The translations under genes were made by a program, and so were the position numbers. This document shows positions 59,400 through 64,000 of a stretch of DNA of 64,000 bases, piece by piece (the first letter of the stretch is position 1; every line of letters begins with the position of its first letter). The notes under the pieces were generated by a model, which did not search any database, had not been told where the DNA came from, and saw only the letters and a list, made by a program, of their open reading frames with translations. Source of the stretch: Glycomyces harbinensis (lineage in GTDB: Bacteria; Actinomycetota; Actinomycetes; Mycobacteriales; Micromonosporaceae); the NCBI RefSeq assembly GCF_900101745.1, contig NZ_FNAD01000015.1, forward strand, positions 62,001 through 126,000. The letters are read 5' to 3'.

Positions 59400-62156
59400 T
59401 CAGATGACGTCGGGGACGATGTAGACCCGCGCCTTCCAGTCGCCGCCCAGGACCACCACGAGGTCGCCGAACAGGGAGACGTGCTCGGGCACGTCGGCCC
59501 CGGCCGACGCCGGCGCCGTCTGCGTGCGCGTATCCATGTCCATGATGGACACGCTCCAGCCGTCGGCGTCGCTGGTCTCCAGCGCCACCCGGTCGCCCCG
59601 GACGGCGAGCGCCGAGGTGAACAGCTCGCCCTCCACGATCACCTGGCCCGCGAAGTCCCTGACCTGGACTTCGCTGACGGTGTCGAAGACCTGGTCGCCG
59701 AAGACCAGGCCGTTCGCGCCGGTGTACCAGTGGTCCTCGACGGCCCAGTCGACCGGGATCTCCCACACCTGGTCGCCGGTCGCGGTGTCGAAGGCGATGG
59801 TCTTGTACCCGTCGTCGGCGCTGGTGTGGTCGACCGCGGCGCAGACCAGGTGCTCGCCGCAGGCCTTGACGTGCTGGATGCCCACCCCCGCGTCGAACGG
59901 GACGCTCCAGGCCTCGCCGAGGTCGGACAGCGAGTACGCGACCAGCGTGTCGCGGCCCGGGGAGGCCTCGTCGGAGGCCCTGGCGACGACCAGGTCGTCG
60001 TAGACGGTCCACGCCTCGCCGTCGATCGGGAGGGCCCCGCTGGTGAGGGCCTCGCCGGTCGCGGCGTCGCGGATCACGGCGGTGCCCTCGTACGAGTCGA
60101 GCTCCACGAGCCGGTCGCCCGCGGTCAGGTTGTCGTAGAGCGCGTGCGAGTCCGGCGGCAACGTGCCGGCGGCGCCTTCGCCCCAGACGGCGTCGGCGCG
60201 GACCCGGCGCTCCTCGCTGCCGAGCAGGTCCTCGGGGCCGGGCTTCGACCAGACCTCCTCGCCGGTGGCGAGGTCAAGGCGGATCACGGCGTTGTCCTCG
60301 AAGCCGTCGCGCTGCTCGAAGACGAGTTCGGTGCCGTAGTAGGCGACGTCGTTGCGCTCGTAGCTGGTCCACTGCCGCTTCCACAGCAGTGCGCCGTCCT
60401 CGAGCGACACGACGGCGCGCATGTCCTCGCCCTCGTCGACGGCCGAGGCCATCGCGTCGATGATCATCAGGTCTCCGACGACGGTCAGGAACATCTCGGT
60501 GGGTTCGAGCTCGTAGGTCTGCGTCCACAGTGTCTCGCCCTCGGGCGTGACGGCGCTGGCGACGGTGGCGCCGTCCACGACCTCGGTGAGGATGGCCTTG
60601 CCGTCGGCGGCGGCCACGGCCGAGGCGCCGCTGGCGCTGAGCTGCTGCTCGTAAAGGAGGGGCAGGGCCTCGCCGGTGTCGGTCTCGGTTCCCAGCCCGT
60701 CGAGCGCGTCGCCGAGGATGCCGTCCCCGCCGGTGGCGCCGTTCCAGTCGAACTGGTTGAGCGCCACCGCCACCGTGATCACGATGGCCGTCAGGAGCGA
60801 GGTCGCGACCGAGAGGGCGATCCAGCGTCGCGGCGGGCCGGCGGCCGGCGCCGGTCCCTTCTGGACGTTCAGTTTGAACGGCAGCTGCTGGGGCGTCCCG
60901 GGCATGAAGGACGGGGCCACCGGATGGCGGGCGGGCGGCACGGGCGGGGACTGCGGCGTGTGCTGCGGCAGCACGGGCGCCGGTGTGCCGGCGGGCGGCG
61001 TCCCCGGCGGGACGGGTGTGTAGGCCGCCGGGGTTTGGGGTGGTGACGGGGTCGGGGTGGTCACGGCAGGAAGATCGGGCTCGGCCAAAGCATGGCGCAA
61101 CGCGCCGAAAGCCACCGGCAGCTCGGGCTGCTCGGGCACCGACGGCGCGATCCCGAAACGAGCATGAAGCCTCGTAGCGACCAATGGCATCCGACTGGAA
61201 CCACCGACCAGCAACAACGCGGTCAACTCCGCGGGCTCGACCCCGGAACGCTCAAGCGTCCGGCGGGTCTCATCCACCGCACGCGCCACCAAAGGATCAG
61301 CAAGACTCGTAAGCTCGTCACGAGTCAAATGCAAACCCATCGGATTATGACCGGGCAACGCGACCGGCGCAGTCGAGGTCCGCGAAAGCATCTCCTTGGC
61401 CGCACGAACCTCACCCCAGAACGCCAGCCGATCACGCAGATCCGCGGTCGTCTCCGGCTCGGACAAGCGCCGCCACAGCTCCGGGTCGCGCCCGGCCACA
61501 ATCCGCCCCAGATGCGCGGCCAGCGTCATATCGACATCGAGACCACCCAGATCGTCCAAGCCCCCGACCGCAAGCGTCCGCAACCGCCCGTCCTCAGCCC
61601 GACGCACCACCGCCGCATCGAACGTCCCCCCACCGAAGTCGAAAATCGCGACGGCGGCGCCCACCGGGATCTCCTGGCCGAGGACTTCGGCGCAGTAGGT
61701 GGCGGCGGCGATCGGCTCAGGCAGGAGACGCACCCGGGGCAGGGCCGCGACCTGCGCGGCGCGCTCGAGGACCGCGCGGCGCACCGGACCCCAGTCCGCC
61801 GGATAAGTCAGCACCGTCTCAGCAGGGCGCAGCCCCGAAGCGGCGGCCTCGTCGGCGATCCGCCGCAGACCCGTGGCAAGCAGCTCCTCCACCGGAACCT
61901 CCCGGTCACCCAGCAGGACCGTGCCCTCATCAATGCGCCGCTTGGGATGCGACTCGAACCGCCCAGGCTCGGCAGCAGCCAGACGCTGCGCGTCACGACC
62001 GGTATGAAGGTCCCCGCCGGCATCGAGGAACACCCCGGAAGGCAACAGCGGCGAACCGTCGAAGAGCAGCGAACGCGGCTCCTGACCGTCACGACCGACA
62101 ACAGCAACGGTATGGGTGGTGCCGAGATCGACGGCAAGCCAAACAGGGGTCTGCAC
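59400..62156 (-). CDS. membrane-anchored Hsp70-like protein fused to a PQQ-type beta-propeller
   Basis: This 918-residue protein has an Hsp70 nucleotide-binding domain at about 1-350 (phosphate loop DLGTTHTVAVV at 10-20; IFDFGGGTFDAAVV; LLLVGGSSRMPLVA), a Pro-rich linker (about 355-430), a TM helix at about 440-462 (WIALSVATSLLTAIVITVAVAL) and an extracellular PQQ-like propeller (repeats ending GEVLWTQ/GDQVWEI-like). Such fusions accompany ESX loci in actinobacteria and may sense or fold secreted proteins. It faces the ESX pair at 57600-59392 across 8 bp. Confidence 0.82.
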   Translation of the reverse strand: MQTPVWLAVDLGTTHTVAVVGRDGQEPRSLLFDGSPLLPSGVFLDAGGDLHTGRDAQRLAAAEPGRFESHPKRRIDEGTVLLGDREVPVEELLATGLRRIADEAAASGLRPAETVLTYPADWGPVRRAVLERAAQVAALPRVRLLPEPIAAATYCAEVLGQEIPVGAAVAIFDFGGGTFDAAVVRRAEDGRLRTLAVGGLDDLGGLDVDMTLAAHLGRIVAGRDPELWRRLSEPETTADLRDRLAFWGEVRAAKEMLSRTSTAPVALPGHNPMGLHLTRDELTSLADPLVARAVDETRRTLERSGVEPAELTALLLVGGSSRMPLVATRLHARFGIAPSVPEQPELPVAFGALRHALAEPDLPAVTTPTPSPPQTPAAYTPVPPGTPPAGTPAPVLPQHTPQSPPVPPARHPVAPSFMPGTPQQLPFKLNVQKGPAPAAGPPRRWIALSVATSLLTAIVITVAVALNQFDWNGATGGDGILGDALDGLGTETDTGEALPLLYEQQLSASGASAVAAADGKAILTEVVDGATVASAVTPEGETLWTQTYELEPTEMFLTVVGDLMIIDAMASAVDEGEDMRAVVSLEDGALLWKRQWTSYERNDVAYYGTELVFEQRDGFEDNAVIRLDLATGEEVWSKPGPEDLLGSEERRVRADAVWGEGAAGTLPPDSHALYDNLTAGDRLVELDSYEGTAVIRDAATGEALTSGALPIDGEAWTVYDDLVVARASDEASPGRDTLVAYSLSDLGEAWSVPFDAGVGIQHVKACGEHLVCAAVDHTSADDGYKTIAFDTATGDQVWEIPVDWAVEDHWYTGANGLVFGDQVFDTVSEVQVRDFAGQVIVEGELFTSALAVRGDRVALETSDADGWSVSIMDMDTRTQTAPASAGADVPEHVSLFGDLVVVLGGDWKARVYIVPDVI

Positions 62157-62286
62157 GATGTCCTACTCACTCAATACCGAACCAAGGAAAACCCTTGGGG
62201 CGGAAAAGGTCGGGTCTGGGCGTTTGGTCACTGCGGATGGGGTGGGCGGTGACCCACGGCGAGGATACAGCGGACCGGTGACGACT

Positions 62287-62865
62287 TCAGCCTGTCGCCT
62301 CGGGCCGGACCGGCGGTTCGGGGACGAGCGGGGCCGCGGCGGCGGCGGGGAAGCCCTTGATCAGGAGCCAGAGGCCGAACGCGAGCTCGAAGAGGCCGCC
62401 GGGGACCGCCAGCGCGATGCCCGCGCCGGAGACGGCGAAGTCGAGGGCCGTGCCGGCGGCGAGGAGGGCGTATCCGGCCGCGCCCCACCAGGCGAACCAG
62501 GTGGGCGTCCAGCCGAGTCGGCTGAGGCCCAGGAGCATCGGGATGCTCCCGGCCGCGAGGACGACCATGGCGACGGCGTACAGGACGGCGTTGGTCTCCG
62601 GCTGGTCCTGGAGCAGGAACCAGGCTCCCGCGGCGAGGAGGAACGCTTCGGACATGCGCGCGGTCTGGTAGGTCCGGGCGGTGCGCGGGGCGGTCCGGCG
62701 CAGCGCGAGGAAGAACAGGACGCCGATCACGGCGACGGCGGCGGAGTTGAGGAAGATCAGCGCGATGCCGACCGGTTGGTCGGCCAGGGCGGTGCCGATG
62801 CCGTAGAAGAGGAAGGCGGCGAGGAAGAGGGCGCCGGCGAGGCGGCCGCTGGTGCGAGGGGACAT
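62287..62865 (-). CDS. DUF4386-like membrane protein
   Basis: This 192-residue protein has about six hydrophobic helices (AGALFLAAFLFYGIGTALA, VGIALIFLNSAAVAVIGVLFFLAL, EAFLLAAGAWFLL, LYAVAMVVLAAGSIPMLLGL, FAWWGAAGYALLAAGTAL, ALAVPGGLFELAFGLWLLIKG), the DUF4386 pattern. ATG 62865 is preceded by GGAG. Cellular role unknown. Confidence 0.78.
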   Translation of the reverse strand: MSPRTSGRLAGALFLAAFLFYGIGTALADQPVGIALIFLNSAAVAVIGVLFFLALRRTAPRTARTYQTARMSEAFLLAAGAWFLLQDQPETNAVLYAVAMVVLAAGSIPMLLGLSRLGWTPTWFAWWGAAGYALLAAGTALDFAVSGAGIALAVPGGLFELAFGLWLLIKGFPAAAAAPLVPEPPVRPEATG

Positions 62866-62994
62866 GTTCACTCCGAAGTGCTCGGTGGGCCTGCTAGTAC
62901 GGTATCGGCTCCCGGTCCGGCCCGGGCCCCGGTCGCGGCCTCCCTGCGAAGGCCGCGACCTCCTGTGCTCGCCCGCAGCGATCCCCAACGGACG

Positions 62995-63786
62995 CTACGG
63001 GTTGAGGCTGGTCAGGACGACCACTTCGGACTCGTCGTAGGGCAGGTAGCGGACGCGGACGACCATGCCGGGCTGGAGCTGGGGCAGGGCGCTCGCGTCG
63101 ATGGGCTTCTGCTGCTCCAGGTCGAAGGTCGACTGGTCGGCGCGGGTGACGCGGAACTTGATGTCCATGACGGCGCGGTCGCCCTTGATGTCGCCGGTGG
63201 GGCTGAGCGACAGGACGACCGCCTTGGTCTCGGTGCCCTGCTCGGAGATCTGGAGCTGGCGGGGCGTGACCAGGCCCTTGGCGAGGCGCACGCGGTCGAG
63301 GGCGGCCTGGAGTTCGGCCTGCGGGGCGTCGGCGGCGATGACGACCTTGCCGTCGGTGCTGCCGGGGCGGTAGCGGACGGGGAGGATCGCGCCGGGGACG
63401 ACGGCCGAGAGTTCGGTGATGTCGACGATGGTGCGGGCGACGCCGCGGAAGGACTGGCCGTCCATGGTGTCGATGTCGAACAGGATCTCCAGCTGGGGCT
63501 GGTCGTTGATGCTCAGGCCGGTGCGGTCGGCGGAGACGATGGTGCCCATGGCGAGCGGGGCGCCCTCGAAGCCCTTGGGGGCGTGGCCGCGCATCTGGCT
63601 CATGGCCCCGTCGACCATGCGACCGGTCGCGAGCGTGATCGGGAGGACGCCGATGAGGATGATGGGGCCGGCCATCCAGCCGTTGGCCCAGGCGACGGGG
63701 CCGTCGCCGTTGAGGCCGGTGAGGACGAACATGACGGTGCAGATGACGCCGGCGAGGGCGAGGATCCAGTTGATGACCTTGAACAT
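62995..63786 (-). CDS. two-TM protein with repeated beta-rich cytoplasmic domain
   Basis: This 263-residue protein has two N-terminal hydrophobic helices (VINWILALAGVICTVMFVLTG and AGPIILIGVLPITLATG). Two similar beta-rich segments follow: LEILFDIDTMDGQSFRGVART...GAILPVRYRPG and VMDIKFRVTRADQSTFDLEQQ...GMVVRVRYLPYD. These resemble repeated small barrels of unknown function. ATG 63786 follows GAAGGGAACC. It is preceded on the minus strand, 87 bp upstream, by the end of another gene. Confidence 0.65.
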   Translation of the reverse strand: MFKVINWILALAGVICTVMFVLTGLNGDGPVAWANGWMAGPIILIGVLPITLATGRMVDGAMSQMRGHAPKGFEGAPLAMGTIVSADRTGLSINDQPQLEILFDIDTMDGQSFRGVARTIVDITELSAVVPGAILPVRYRPGSTDGKVVIAADAPQAELQAALDRVRLAKGLVTPRQLQISEQGTETKAVVLSLSPTGDIKGDRAVMDIKFRVTRADQSTFDLEQQKPIDASALPQLQPGMVVRVRYLPYDESEVVVLTSLNP

Positions 63787-63873
63787 GGCGGGTTCCCTTC
63801 GTTGCGGTGCTTCGGTGTGTTCGGGTTCAGTCTCGGACCGGTGCGGTCGCTACCGGTCACAGGTTTCGCGGGG

Positions 63874-64000
63874 TCAGTAGTCGGGGTCGCCGAAGAAGTC
63901 GGTGGCGGCGAACTCGAGGCGGTCGATCGAGCCGTCGGGTGCGACGACCACGAGGTCGGAGTGCCAGGGGTCGTCGGCGGGCGCGGTGATCACGGTCGTG
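63874..64000 (-). CDS. C-terminal end of a further gene, cut by the window
   Basis: On the minus strand the frame ends TDFFGDPDY at a TGA (63876-63874) and is open to the window edge, reading TVITAPADDPWHSDLVVVAPDG and GSIDRLEFAATDFF. At least 41 residues of ordinary protein are seen. The sequence resembles the end of a beta-rich domain; no family assignment is possible. Confidence 0.55.
   Translation of the reverse strand, partial: TTVITAPADDPWHSDLVVVAPDGSIDRLEFAATDFFGDPDY

Noticed and set aside
1-64000. CRISPR arrays, transposases, integrases, att sites, rRNA
   Set aside because: No direct-repeat arrays, no transposase or recombinase motifs and no rRNA-like sequence were seen, although short or diverged elements cannot be excluded by eye.

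Overview
The window is high-GC DNA with Shine-Dalgarno-led, frequently overlapping genes (ATGA, GTGA and TGATG junctions). It carries Scr1-type HTH/DUF397 pairs, AfsR/SARP regulators, WXG/EspC-type ESX proteins and an Hsp70-propeller fusion. That combination points to a filamentous or sporulating actinomycete; a Glycomyces-, Streptomyces- or Streptosporangium-like host fits, but the family cannot be fixed from this sequence. No rRNA, tRNA, CRISPR array or insertion sequence was recognised.

Layout. (1) 1-13.2 kb is a defence island: a truncated zinc-ribbon gene, a type I restriction-modification operon hsdM-hsdS-(GIY-YIG/DUF4357)-hsdR on the minus strand, a divergent Scr1-like regulator with DUF397 partners, small unknown genes, and an AIPR-family abortive-infection gene. 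(2) 13.5-20.5 kb holds small unknown genes, a TetR-controlled MFS exporter plus FAD monooxygenase, an ECF sigma cassette, a MarR/methyltransferase divergent pair, and a SUKH-type protein. (3) 20.7-22.7 kb is a compact ESX (type VII) secreted-protein locus: EspC-like protein, WXG-like carrier, candidate toxin, candidate immunity protein. (4) 22.7-32.9 kb has a BTAD regulator, a dehalogenase-like hydrolase, a four-gene operon of unclear function (2TM protein, unknown protein, 2-hydroxyacid dehydrogenase, PrmC-like methyltransferase), an anti-sigma-type ATPase, an HD phosphohydrolase with a membrane PAF-acetylhydrolase-like enzyme, a LuxR HTH protein and a secreted small protein.

(5) 33.2-47.0 kb is the most interesting part. 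A giant SARP/NB-ARC/TPR regulator is followed by three small precursor genes (36621, 37085, 38011). Their predicted cores closely resemble circularin A/amylocyclicin-type head-to-tail cyclised bacteriocins. Downstream come a SpoIIM/DUF95-like protein, two further membrane proteins, an ABC ATPase, a BcrAB-like ABC pair, a lipoprotein, and an adaptor/ATPase/FtsX-permease set that resembles the accessory transporter of enterocin AS-48. Each precursor has its own copy of a 15-bp element plus a second block 30 bp further on. The aromatic residue that normally ends the core in Firmicute peptides appears here to start it.

(6) 47.0-57.5 kb holds a LysR/MFS pair, a GH15 enzyme, an SRPBCC protein, a YCII/ECF sigma pair and a two-component system facing a second BcrAB-like transporter. 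(7) 57.6-64 kb has a second WXG-like ESX protein, a partner of unknown function, a membrane-anchored Hsp70-beta-propeller fusion, a DUF4386 protein, a two-TM protein and the end of a further gene.

A recurring GGCCCGGACC/GGTCCGGGCC hairpin family closes many of these transcription units.
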